Part shown: positions 11,722 to 24,200 of the stretch, piece after piece
How the letters are laid out: each line of letters starts with the position of its first letter
How positions within the stretch are numbered: position 1 is the first letter of the stretch
Assembly: GCA_027886175.1 (NCBI GenBank)
Contig: JAJNNQ010000026.1
Span: 30,894,001-30,958,000, forward strand
Direction of reading: 5' to 3'
Length of the DNA: 64,000 nucleotides
Source: Phylloscopus collybita
Lineage: Eukaryota; Chordata; Aves; Passeriformes; Phylloscopidae
Program-made: the position numbers and the translations under genes
The notes under the pieces: generated by a model
The model's database searches: none
Seen by the model: the letters and a program-made list of their open reading frames with translations, nothing else
Told to the model about the DNA's origin: nothing

Positions 11722-14700
11722 AATTAAACATCACTATTTCTTCCTATCTCTATGATGCTAAAATATTTACCAGTACCCATGTCCCAAATAAAGATGGCTG
11801 GGAGTTGTTAGTCCTTCTTGGTTTCTCCTTCTGACAAATGAGGATCTTCCCTCTTTTGTCTTATTCTAGCCCCATCTGTAGACTGCAAAGAACACAGCTA
11901 TGTAGAATGTACATAAAGACCTCCAGATGTAGCACACTAATGGACTGTGAAATTTAACTTCTCAGCCAACTGACAACGGATGCCAGTGCATCCTGGAGAA
12001 CATCCAAGAGAGTGACCTTTCACAAAGCTCATATTGAAGTGCCTACCTGGTCAAACACCAAGAACATATGGAATGATACATATACCCTCAACTGCATTTC
12101 CATTACCTGCAGCTGTTTCTGCAAAATTTAGTTTACGTCTGACTGGTCTCATGTTACAAAAGTCTAAGCTCTGGCAAGCATTTTACAAAAATGTATAGAG
12201 AAAAAGCTCCTTTTCTACTCAGACTCTAAAATCCTGAGCTAGCTGAGAGTTGTCTTTGTGCTCTTCTGGCCCACCATCAAGTTTTTTTGCAGGTTCTTGA
12301 TTCATTATTCCTAGCAATTGAAACCTGCTGGAATATTGTATTTAGAAGGGAAGAAATCATCTGAAGAATAGGCAAATTTGGAGATAGGATGAAGTTTTAA
12401 AAAGAAAAAAAAGAGACTAGTTATCACAAATGTATGAATTATTTAGCTGCTAACTTGAAATAAAAGACAAAGTAACTTATTTTGTGTTATATATAAAAAA
12501 TACAACTGTATGAAGAGAATGACAGATTACATATTTACTTTTTATTATTTTCCTGTTTTCCTTTATTTTCTTTCCATCTAAACACACTGAATAAATGTAA
12601 AAGCACTTGTGAGTGTTGGTGAGGCAAGGGCTGATAAAAGTCTGTCTGACAGGACACAATTTATTGTGTTAGAAAATATATTTTATAGAGCAACACAGAT
12701 TTATTTTCCCACGATATTGACTCCTTTATTGTTTTACTTATTTGTCTTTCTGTGAAAGAGGCTCAGTCATAGATTATGGGCTACTTGGCAAATGAGGTCT
12801 GCTATTTGTCTCTTCCTATCAGAATTTTCTACAGTGTTTTATTAGTATTTTATTCTATTACTCATATAGGCTGTTAAGGAAGGAAACCAAACGTTTTTTT
12901 AAAATCTACTTAAGACAAATATAATTGAAACTAATAGATAAAATATGTATTACATTAGTGGGTTGATGAGTAGTAATAGTTCCAGGTCTTGCTAATTCTG
13001 TCTATCCTAGATGTATTTCACATATCCTTCTGAATTGATTGAGTCAGGTACAAAGAATGATATTTACATTGCACAGGCAGATGCAATTTACAGTCAAATA
13101 GAGAAGAAACAATAAATTTAATTTTAAATTATTGTCTTTGGTGAAGTCAAGCTGTTATGTGAAAAGTTTTTAGATATTATCACAGATTTTTTTAATATAC
13201 TTTGTTGTGGGACTTACAAAGATGAAACAATCTGTTGTATCTTATCTATGAAGGTATTTTTGATGATGATGCAGCAAAACTAAATGTGGTTACCATGTAG
13301 AGGTTTTCTGGCATACAAAAGTGATGTCTGTTTAAGGAGAGTGAGATGGAGAGCTGTTCACACTACACAGTACTGGTGATAACAACATGAAATATGTGCT
13401 TCCTGGAGGTGGTTCAGAGCAGCTGATTTGGTAATGCTGGATTGCCCCTTTGATACTTACTAAAAAGGGAGTGCAACCTACCATTTGGAATGTGTTCTTT
13501 CAAGAAAAGATTCTAAAGACATCAATCCTTTTTTTAAAAAAACAAGAAGAAAGAAAACTAGAAAAATACACAAACTAGAAGAGTGTCTTAAAAGTATCAC
13601 TGTCGAAACCCCAGTGATTGTGACTTCAATGGGAAATTGAGAAAATTCCACTTTAAGGATATAAAAAAATAAAATCTGTATTGGCCTGTAATGAATATTT
13701 TGGGACTTCCAAGATTTTGATGTTAATTCTGTGAGAGTAGGTTAGTCATCAGTACAGACTTAAAACTGGAATTTACCGGCTTATAAGTATAGTTTTTGTC
13801 AAAATCAGAGAGGTGGTACATTAGAGCTCCTGTTACTCTAGTCAGTGACCTACTTGTTTGAGAAAAACTTCACACGATGATTCTTCAGGTATAGACCTAC
13901 TTTGCAAAAGTAGAGTGTCAAAAAAAAAGATCCAGGAAGCCTTAACACAGTCTTTGGAGCTTTATTTGATGGTTCAAAAGCAAGTTAATCTATGAAGATT
14001 TACATGTCAGTTTGCAGTCAGTTTCTCAGATCACACACTGAAAGGCAAACAATAGTACAGCGTAACATGATGTCTGGAAACCAGTTGAGCATAAGGGCCA
14101 CATTGACAAGTTTTCCTACTTGTTGTCCCTTGAAATCTCTGTCACATCACAAAAAAACTAAGGCTTCTGTTATTTTGCCCAGACATTAAATGTAAGTTAT
14201 GATTCAGCAGTTTTAGGTCACTGCTGTTTTCACAATCTTGTGCACTCCGATGCACTCAGAGAACTGTTCCTTGATTATGATAGAAAATACATGTGCCATT
14301 TTTTTTTTTCCAGAGGGTGGTTGGTTGGCTTTTTAATTTTGGAACCTGAAATCCACATTGATTTTCCTTGGACAACAGAGATCTATACTTAAGAGTCAGT
14401 CTTCTGGGAAATTATTTAAATGTTCAGGCACATTTCTTCAATAGCCCATTTAGTTTCAGGAAAATAATGCCTGGTCGAAGATGCAAGACAACTAAATGTA
14501 ATATCCTATTGTCTTTTGCTAAGAGTCATGCAGCTGGCATGACATTCCTGACAATGAAATATCAAATTGGTTGCCAAATCCTCAACACAAAGTATGTCAT
14601 ATGAAATTCATCTATTCTACTTTTTATTTAGAAATGAATCATTCTTCAATGTTCTCTTCAGTCAATTCCAAATCCAGTTCCTTTCTCACATTTTGGTCTT

Positions 14701-14772
14701 TAAATTACAAAGGACATTAAGGTAGACAATTACAAAATTAATTAAAACATCTGCACACTAAAACACACTTAT

Positions 14773-14816
14773 AGCAGGATGAATAATTAAAAATAGCAGG
14801 ATGAATAATTGAAAAT
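14773..14816 (+). repeat. 22-bp tandem duplication, two copies
   Basis: AGCAGGATGAATAATTAAAA is followed by AT and then repeated with one change (TTAAAA to TTGAAA). Two adjacent 22-bp copies differ at one position, which suggests a fairly recent local duplication. Confidence 0.9.
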
Positions 14817-16167
14817 CAGACCATAGAAGTTTTCTTTTTGTCTGGGAGACTAATCATTCCTCTGTGGAAGAGTTCCTGTTGGGAACAAGGAAAAAAGCAT
14901 AAAGAATAAAAGTAGAATTCACAGGAAGAATGCAGTTTAATGAAAGAAAGAATTACAGTTTAACGTAAAATTAGGGGAAAAAATGTTATCAAAGAAACAA
15001 CTAATTTAGAACTTATACTGAGATAGAAAGAATTTAAGCAAAACAAAGTACCTGTCAGGGGACATCAAGAACTTGCCTTGATTAGGAGCTGGATAGTTGA
15101 CTATAGTGAGTGATGGGCAAGGTGAACAAGAACTGAACACTGAGCTTTGGTACAAACAGTGGATCAACAAGTCACAGGAGAACAATACTTCAGAATTACT
15201 TAGGTATATAAAAGATGTCACTTTCATTTTGTGAATTAACTGAAAAATGAAAATAAAATTCTTTTTCCTGAAGACAAAAACAGATTACTCCTTTGGTTTT
15301 ATTAAACCACATGAATTAAGATCACAGACAAAAGTTTCTGAACGTGGGAATATTAATATTCACTACAAAAATAAGAATGTTGGATAACTACTTAATTCTT
15401 CTTAAAATCTATTTCAATCGACTTCTGTCTCCATAGCTTTTTTTTTAACAGAACCTCATAAATGAATACATGCTGAGATAAAATGGGCAGTTTATCTATT
15501 TTCTCCCAATGCAAGACATTTTCTACTTCTGTTTAAATTGTTATTTTTACTATTCTTGCCACAAGTTCTTACATAAGAACATTAGAAATGAGTATCCATA
15601 AGAATAGGTTTTTTATATCATATACACATTTTTCCACACCTGATCTACATCAACATTCCCAGTGATTAATATTATGTGACTTCTTGTGATGCTTAGTAGT
15701 ATTCCATAACTCTCTATTTCCAAATTATTTAATGGGTGCAGTGCTTTTAAGTAAAGTCCTACTTCTACCGAGGTATAATAAGTGCTTCCCTAATGTGAGT
15801 GCTTCAAATGTGAGTGAATTTCAATTACAGATTAGTTCAGGATCACATCTCATTCCATTACTGATGTTCTGTGTTTGAACCCAGACCCCCAGAGATTAAA
15901 CACGGGTGCTATGAACCGATTATGTCATCTTTCCATTTGAAGTGTTTCTCATAAGGTGCTGAGCACAGCCTTTCAACACCCTCCCCCCACAACTTATTTG
16001 AAGCCCTGTGCTTTGGTAATGCTCCCCCATTAAGAGTGAGACTGCCACAAACTTTGGTTTGTAAAACCTAATGTAATTCATATGATGTTTCTTAGTCAGG
16101 CAGATTTCTCTGGAGAACAACCCTTTTTGTGTTTTGTTAGACTAGGCAGTAATAACAGGAACTCTTC

Positions 16168-16485
16168 CAGTACCTACAAGAAAGCTGGATAGGGACTTTT
16201 TACAAGGGCATGTAGTGACAGGACAGGCATGTAGTGACTCTTTCTAAACTGAAAGAGTATAGGTTTAGATTAGGTATTAGATAGAAATTCTACACTGTGA
16301 GGGCAATGTGACACTTGTACAGGTTGCCCAGAGAAGCTGTAAATGTGTGGATGTCTCATCTCTGGAAGAATTCAAGGCCATTCCAACTGCATGGTGCCCT
16401 GAGTTACTTGATCTAGCGCCCACAGTGGGGGGTGTTGGGATGAAGTGATCTTGAGGGTCCCTTTCATTCCAAACCATTCTGTGAA
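16168..16485 (+). mobile_element. CR1 LINE 3' fragment, sense
   Basis: About 320 bp resembling the 3' end of CR1 in plus orientation. CTACAAGAAAGCTGG, ACAAGGGCATGTAGTGAC, AACTGAAAGAG, CAGGTTGCCCAGAGAAGCTG and GGGTCCCTTTCATTCCAAAC appear in consensus order. GCATGTAGTGAC is partly duplicated at about 16209 and 16228. It is 5'-truncated, as is usual for CR1, and non-coding. Confidence 0.87.
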
Positions 16486-18309
16486 ATCTGGCCTATCACC
16501 CTAGCAATAACATTTTACCTTTTGGCAAAGACCAGACATTTGAGTATGAAAAAAAAAAAAAAAATTAGCTTGCTATATTAGTGATGTTGGGTTTGGTACT
16601 GAAAGTGGCAAGACACTCTTAAGGTGATGTGTCTTTCTGTGTGCAATGAAGACAGTTGTTGTGATTATATTCAGAATAAAACATATGCATTTAAATTTCC
16701 ACCTGTCCCTGTGTTTAGGTGTAAATAACACACAGCCAGCCAGCTGTCTATGCCACTACTCTAGTCAGTGAAAAACAGTGCAGTTACTGCAGTCAGAAAG
16801 GCAAATCAAGCTTCCCTGGAGACCTGGAGCTCAAGTGTCTGACTCGGGCTCTGTCCCTATGCATTCATAGAAATGCCATTGCAAATGCCCTAGAGTACCC
16901 AAAACTTTCACAATATCCTAGCAAATCTCTGGCAGATCTGGTGGCAGTCTGGGTCTTCAGCCTCAAGAGCAGCGGGTCATTGACCCATACCCCTAAGAAC
17001 ATGAGTCCTTAAGTATGTCAGCTGTATATCTCTCTGAGCTGCTTCACTAATTGTACTGGTTAGGTCTTTATCAGATATTATGTGGTATAAGAACATAACA
17101 TATACATTATGTTTTGCTTTATGTAGATTACACTTTTGAAATAGCTTTTCATTGACTGACTTACTATGCTTTGATTCATAAAATTAAGTGGTCTCAAAGT
17201 ACACAAATAGGATTAATTTTGAAGAAATTAAACCAGAAGATGTGTTCCAAAACCACATCTCTAAATACAATGGGTTTGCCCACAGGATTAGATCATGACT
17301 AATTTAAAGTTTTAATAAATGAAGAAAATCATTTAGTATGTACAGTCAGAATGTGAGATCCTCAGAATCAAATGATTTGATGTTCAATTCTTGTCCTATC
17401 AGATCACATCTTGCTAACAGTTTAAGCCTTAGGTACCCAAGCATATGTGTTTGTTTGCTTAATTGAGATCTTAGCTTTATATATAAATACCAAGTATACA
17501 CCACCTACTGGATTAAGAATACTTCAATTTGTGAAGGTAGTGAAGACATCTTAGAGATAATAATTTTTTAGCATCTGTTTTTTGAAAAAAGCTAACAGCT
17601 TTAAAAGCTATAGACTCTGTATGCTATAATCGATACTCTGACCTATACTGGGATCTTATAAAAAACTTTCTTCTTTTTCCTCAGTTTAGCAATAAGGCTG
17701 TGTTTTAAAAAAAAAGTTAATTACCAGTGTCCATATACCTTCTGTATACTAGGCACCCTTGTTTAACACTGATTTAAAGCTGTATCAGAGAGGCAAACTG
17801 CATTCTTGATTAGTATTGATTGTTGGTGTAGTGTTGACCCAAACAGATTGTAACAGGGGAATTAAGGCTGGCATGACTGCAAGAACAGAACCACACTCCT
17901 CAGTAACATAAAATATAAGATTAATTTACTTTGTGGGATGAGTATAGCAACAGTACAGAAGTTCCTATTCCACAGCGCACATACTCCCATACACACAAAC
18001 AGATTCATATTCACCAAGGCCCCAGAACCTCTTCCAAGAACCCAGCACCATGGACCTAGAATAGCAGGACAGTCACTCCTGGCTGGTCCCATCCCTGGCT
18101 GGCAGTCTGGCCTTTACCTGCAGCTCTCTATTTCAGGCTCAACCATTCCTGCAGCATTGTGTGTTTGCAAACATGTTCCCCCAAGGGACCACTGTTTTCA
18201 CTACTGATTGCTTTTTAATTTCAGTGGTCAGGACAATGGCCTTGCTGGTCAAGTCAACTTGGATAAATCTCGAAAAGTTTCTTCCCTCCTAAGCCAATTA
18301 GCCATCATT
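16486..18309. other. Non-coding stretch with unclassified GC-richer block
   Basis: An A-run lies at about 16548-16564. The block from about 17850 to 18250 is clearly richer in G and C than its surroundings and has LTR-like composition, but I could not define ends or a target duplication, so it is left unclassified. The rest is AT-rich. Confidence 0.5.
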
Positions 18310-18570
18310 TTCTGCTCATTGAGTCCAACCACAAATCCAGTACAAATGGCCAAGTCGCCCATTAAACCACCTCCCTAAATGCCACATCTACTCATCTTTA
18401 AATACGGCCAGGGTCAGAGACTCAATCACTTCCCTGGGCAGTCTGTTCTAATGCTTGACCACCCTTTCAGTGAAGAAATTTTTCCTGATATTCAGTCTAA
18501 ACCTCCCCTGTACAACTTGATGTCTTTTCCTCTGATTCTTCTTGGAGAAGAGACCAACACCCATAAGCAG
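18310..18570 (-). mobile_element. CR1 LINE 3' fragment, antisense
   Basis: About 260 bp resembling the CR1 3' region in reverse. GAGTCCAACCACAAATCC, GACTCAATCACTTCCCTGGG and TCAGTGAAGAAATTTTTCCT appear in the expected order. It is diverged and non-coding. Confidence 0.8.
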
Positions 18571-20650
18571 TTCCGGAGAGTGATTCATTATTTCATGCAA
18601 TGAAAGCAATTCTTTTACATCTGTATTTTAAATGCATAATGAAAATAAAATATTTGGAAAACACTACTTAGCAAAATATTTTTTGGATCATGAAATATAT
18701 TTTATCTATTAATAGGTTATTCTTAAATTTTTATATATTTCTTCCAAGTAAATTATATACGGAACATTTCTCCATTATGCTTCTTTCAGTTTCTGTGTGT
18801 AAATACATACACAGTATATGTGTGCATGTATATATGTGTGTATATGTGTACAGAGAGGAATATACACCTACATTTACATGTATAGACACATATGATTTTC
18901 ACCGTAACATTTTCTAGCCATCAGAGTGATTCCCTCTGAACATTGATGTGAGGTACTTGCTGTATAGGAGATTTGAACATACAATAAAAATAGAACCAAA
19001 ACTAAGTCTTAGCATATTTTTCTAGCCCATCAGTAGTCTATCATCATCACCACCTCTATTGCTAGTCACAGTCAAGAGTGATCTAAATGCTCCTTCCCTG
19101 CATACCCACAAAAGTATTCATGAAGTTAGAGAAAATAAATGGAAGCATTTTCTATACCCAGGTTAGGTGGCAAACAGTTTAATATTGAAGATAGAACTAT
19201 ATGGCCTCTCTGAATACTTAAACACTAATCTATTTGCCTGTTACTTGTATTAGCACTGCAAAATAACTAAATTAGGCTTAACCCTTGCTCAGGAGAGGAT
19301 ATAGTCTGGAATGATGATTGTCTCCCTTTGGGATTCTTCATTACTAGCACAATAAAACATCCAAGCAGATCAGAATACATTATTAGCTGATCAGAACAGA
19401 GCCTATGTGTAATCAAGTTAAAACAAAATGCACAAAGATTTATACCATTTTTAAAACACAATATATAGTATCTTTTCTTTTTTTTGAGATGGAAATGTTT
19501 AAGTGTACATTATGCTACATGTGATAAAGAAAACCAGATGAAAGAAAACAGAAATTTCTAACAGATGTAGTTGTCTGTAATGGTGAAGCTCAAACAGGTT
19601 CTTGAAGCAGTGATCCTTCTGGTTGCTGAATGCAGAATAGTGGACTCAACACATGATATTTTTAAAAAGGAAGCTTTATGTACACAATTTGCTTAAACAG
19701 AAATTGATTGGCTTAATAAAGAAATTGTTTGAGGCAGTTTCATGATCTGTTTTGGGTCTGGATTTTGTTTTGTTTTTTTCACAAATTTAAACAGATAATG
19801 GCTGCAGTCCCTCTGAGCTTAGAATATACTAGTCTGCAGGGCTTACAGCAAAGGTTGGATAGGACGGAAAACAGTTCAATGCTAATGTAATTAAGGATTA
19901 TGATCCATATTGAAATTAATTTTTAAATTTATTACAATATAGAACTAGATATACTCAATTCCTAGTATGACAATAATTTCTTTAATATCTTTAACAGGTC
20001 AAACTATTAATAAGGAATGCTAAAATTACTTTTTTTCCTTGGGCATCCATATTTCATACTTGGATTACAGTTCTGGCTTTTTGTCTTTTCTTATATACAT
20101 GGTCACTATTTCTTCAGGTCCAAAAAATAGGTTTTTTTCATCACCCATTTCTTCTTTTTAAGAAAAGATATCTGAAATGGCTTCCATGACAAAGAACTAC
20201 TTGTAACATTTACTATTTTGCAAATGTTATTTATTACCAAGATACTGAAGTTGTAAAAATACAAAAGCGTTGGTGAATTACTAAATTCACCATGCCTCCT
20301 CTTTCTTTTTTGGACCCTTATATATCTATTTACACTATTATACCACTCTCATTACTATTTTCTATGTGGCCATACAATCAGGACTATTGAATATTATAAC
20401 CCTGAAATAATAATTTCTGATAAATGCAAAATACATGTGTTTCAATCTCCCATCTAAAAAAAGAAGACTACAGAATATTTCTTTTTTGCTAAGTCCTGCC
20501 TTGTAGAAAAGTTGAGAGCCACATCAGGCATTTTGTTTTCCCAGAAAAAAAAAAAAGTTGAAATATGAGATTATAGTTAATACCCTGAGCAATTTGCCAG
20601 CACTTCCATTTGTATAGATTTGGACACTGGGCTTTCTAGAAAATCTCTGA
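18571..20650. other. Non-coding AT-rich stretch
   Basis: It contains an alternating TG/TA microsatellite at about 18814-18850. No exon or transposable element recognised. Confidence 0.6.
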
Positions 20651-20655
20651 ACACG
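20651..20655. repeat. Target-site duplication ACACG, left copy
   Basis: ACACG immediately before the LTR. The identical copy is at 21258-21262. Confidence 0.85.
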
Positions 20656-21257
20656 TGTGCTGGTTTGAAAGCAAAACCAGTGAGACTCCCAGTCAGAGAT
20701 ACAATTTAATAGAAGAGAGGAAAAATAGGTAAAATAAAATAAATAGAACAATACAACCTGACACCATGTTGGTCAGGGTGTTTGAAGCAGTCCAAAAGTA
20801 AGTCCTCCTGGAGCAGCAGATGTGGTTTTGTTGGAGCAGAGATGATCCTGTAGAAAAGGGTCCAGTGATGGTGAGAAGGGTCCAATCTTCCTCCAGGAAT
20901 CCAGTGGAGCCAGATACCTTGTGTTCCTGCGTGTCAGTTTTTATCTAGGCAGGAATGGTTGGCTCCCCCCACTGGGTGGAGCATCTCACAATGGGATGAT
21001 GGAATGTGGACGATTACTTGTGGATGATGGCTTGGTGAGCCTTAATGGCCCAGTAGCAGAAAATATCCCCCTGGAGGGAGGAGGGTGGTGAAAGAGATAA
21101 GAAACACTGCCCCACCTGGTTTTAACAGCTGGCCCATTATCAAAAGGGAACTGCCCCCCCCTCCCCCCAGAGTTACAAGAGAGAAAGAAAAACATCTCTC
21201 CAACTACTTTTAACAAATGAAATGGAATACACATTTTTGGTTCCCTAACCCACAACA
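20656..21257 (-). mobile_element. ERVL-type solo LTR, complete, antisense
   Basis: A 602-bp element bounded by TGTGCTGGTTTG and CCCACAACA, with a perfect 5-bp duplication (ACACG). Read on the minus strand it starts TGTTGTGGGTTAGGGAACC and is clearly related to the LTR at 60349-61140. Both share a near-identical start, AATGGGCCA, the ACTTATTTTTGGACTGC-type segment, a TGTCAGGTTGTA block and CCAAACCA-type ends. It holds two copies of a GGGTCCA unit at 20851-20890 that is expanded in its relative. No internal viral genes are present, so it is a solo LTR. Confidence 0.88.
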
Positions 21258-21262
21258 ACACG
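21258..21262. repeat. Target-site duplication ACACG, right copy
   Basis: Identical to 20651-20655 and immediately outside the LTR end. Confidence 0.85.
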
Positions 21263-24200
21263 TGAAATAAATGGCCTAAAACCAAAAGGACTGTCAGCCC
21301 TAATGAGATTTTGAAACTTCTGCAATTTTATAATTGACAACTGCTAGATTTAACACAACTGTCTATGGAATCTTTTTTTTTTTTTTTTGTCATAAAACCA
21401 CAGCAGTGTCACCTGTTTGTGTATGTAAAGGTGTTTGAGACTGGTATCTCTGCTGATTTAAACCTCAGCTGCATTTTACAGGGCCATTTTAGACAACTGC
21501 TGCCTGGTTTTCTGCATCTTCTTCATTCAGAAGCAAAAGAAAATCCAACATTCAATTTAGATCAAAGCATCTGGTCACAGCAGCAATACATGTGCTTAAA
21601 CATGCACATGCAGTTTTCAAGTTGCAGACATTTGTATGCGTAAATCAGGTGCCTGCCCTAGAAAGAGGTTTTCATGAATTTAGAGGATTTCATGTCTGAA
21701 TATGTCCAAGTATTAAAATTTTTGCTTGCTTAATCATTTCTGGAGAATCTGCGTAGAATGCTAACTTGTAATTCATTCAGAAGTCAACACTCAGAACACA
21801 AAATAAACTCTTTCAACTGCACTTCTTCTGACACGTAGCGCTAAAATTGTAACAGACATCTGCAAACCTTAGCATTCATAATGGCAAATCAGTTTTCTTG
21901 TATAGAGGCAATTTAAATATACACACAGGTGTTTATATGGATGTAAGTGCATTTATGTATTTAAAAATGAAAGAGAATTAATAATGTATACAAATAAATA
22001 TAGTTTCTGCTTATGTTTAAAAAAAGAGAAAGTGATTGCTCTTGAAAGATTTCATCACTTTCCTGGTTTAGAATATTTACCTGAAGAAGCCTATGTACCT
22101 GCAGGGACTTATTCTACCCTAAAAGTCTGTGTGCAGGCTGTGTGCACACTTATGAATATGACTTTTTATTTGCTCAAAGAGAAAAAAAAAACACTGAAAA
22201 ATATGAAACTTCCACTTTTTAAAATATTTTTTCAGTTTAAAATTTATTAAAATTTATTTTCTGTCAATATTTATTAATGACAGTAGAATTCTACTGTAAC
22301 AAGAAATATTTTTAACTCCATATTAAATATACTTTAATTTTTGTTGACTGTTTTTTAGATATAGCAATATAGAATGACACCTGTATTTATAAAATTGCAT
22401 TTTGGGTCTTTCTAAATGGACACATTGGACTTAGAAGTGCCAAAAATGCAAAACATTGATTGCAGATGTATTTGTCAAACCGAACGTCCAATTTATGGTT
22501 TTTCTTCAATGAAAAAATCTTAATGTGTATACTCTCTATTTAAACTTGTAAAAGACCCAAGCTATTTTTAAAACTATTCTTGATTAACAGGTATACAAAT
22601 ACAAGCAGGAGTTAGGGTAGTTAGAGATATTTCTTCTTTGGGCTAGGAGAGTGCAAAGTATCACACAGGTAAACCACATTAGACTGAATGAAGGCATATG
22701 GAAAATTTGAGGTGTGATGAATAGAGCCTAAACAAAAGAGGAGGCACTGCGTGCACCCAGGGTACACATTGAACAGTTCTCTACAAGATGTGTGAACTGC
22801 CCTGTGCTCAAAAGGGCAGACCTCCCAAGGAAACTTTTGTTGCTGCTATTTTCTATTATTGACATAGATGGATAATTTCCTGCTGCCACTGAAAGCATGC
22901 TTTAAATATTAACTGGGTTTCATAAGTCTCTATGCAACTTTTATAAATCATTGCTGCAGAGCACTAGTCAAAAATGCCATCTGTGGAATGTTTTTAAGAA
23001 AGGCAGCCTGAAAACACAAAGAATGGCTTAAATTTTTCCTGACAACTAGTATGAGAAAAGCAGTTGTAAAAATCTGAAATTATTACATATCTTAATAAAC
23101 ATACTTAGCTCTGTATTATTTCAGTGTTTATTGTGCTATTATATATATATGTAAAAAAAGAAAATTTGAAAAAGATTCAGGAGTTAATTTATACAACAAT
23201 GTCCCCTCTTCTAATGCTGGTTAATCATTTGCATTGTGGCTGAATGTTCTATAAGGCACTGTTATGAAATATAAATTATTATACACCAACATCAGAATTA
23301 ATCAATTACTGATGATTATTTCTGATTATTCTGTGTTTACGTAGATCAGATTAGCAAGTCACTACAGATTCACTGAAAAAATTAAGCTAGAGCTACATTA
23401 CATTATGTAGAATAACGTCCTAAATTTAGATTGTTCTAATTTGACAAGTTGTTTATGTTATTTTCAAAAAGGCTACCATATGGAATGCTTCTGGATTTTT
23501 TAGGGGTATAAAAATGCAGTTCTTTCTCACTTTTACTTTGCATGACCTTGAGTATCTCACTTCTCTTTGACTATGCTCCCTTTCTTCTGGCTAGTATTTT
23601 CTCTTATCATGTGTACAGACTCACAGATCATGAAGTGGCTATTTTGATGTGATGTTCATACAAATGATAATAACAGTGACAACAATAAATATATCAGTGG
23701 TATTATTCTGAGTCTATAGGAAAAAAAAGCAACACTTCAATAGTAGTTTCTTTGCCAGAGAGAAATCAGCTGGAAGCAAAGTGTTTGTTAAGTTCTGTAA
23801 ATATATGCATCCTTTTAAGAATTGAACAGGGTCAAGGAGACATAATATGCATAAAGCTGAACTAGTATTTTTTTATGGCTTGGCACATTGTATCTGAAAT
23901 TATTTTCTCCTGTAAAAGTCACTGTTCTAGAATCCCTGTAGTATTTCATTTGTCTTTGAGAGTTGTAGGGCAACAGCAGCAAAGTCATCTTCTTTTAAGG
24001 CTTTAGTTCACATTCAGCCAAAGAAGTTAAATTAATGTTTTTCTTGTTGTCAGCAAGAGCCACAAAGAGAAGTATATTACTTATAACATCTATCTAGTGA
24101 GCAGTTACTGACTTCAAAAGAATGAGCAGATGAGGCTTAGAAAGCCACTTAGTTCAGTTGTGCAAGGCCCCAGCATTCCTAATTGTGTGGAGCAGAAGAA

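Larger units (their letters stand above)
11061..16167. other. Non-coding stretch
   Basis: Apart from the G/T-rich tract at 11550-11721 and a 22-bp tandem duplication at 14773-14816, I see only AT-rich sequence with scattered short open frames of no recognised family. Confidence 0.6.

Noticed and set aside
21365..21643. 92-codon frame with several cysteines, considered as an upstream EGF exon
   Set aside because: The cysteine spacing does not fit an EGF repeat and there is no supporting acceptor and donor pair in frame.
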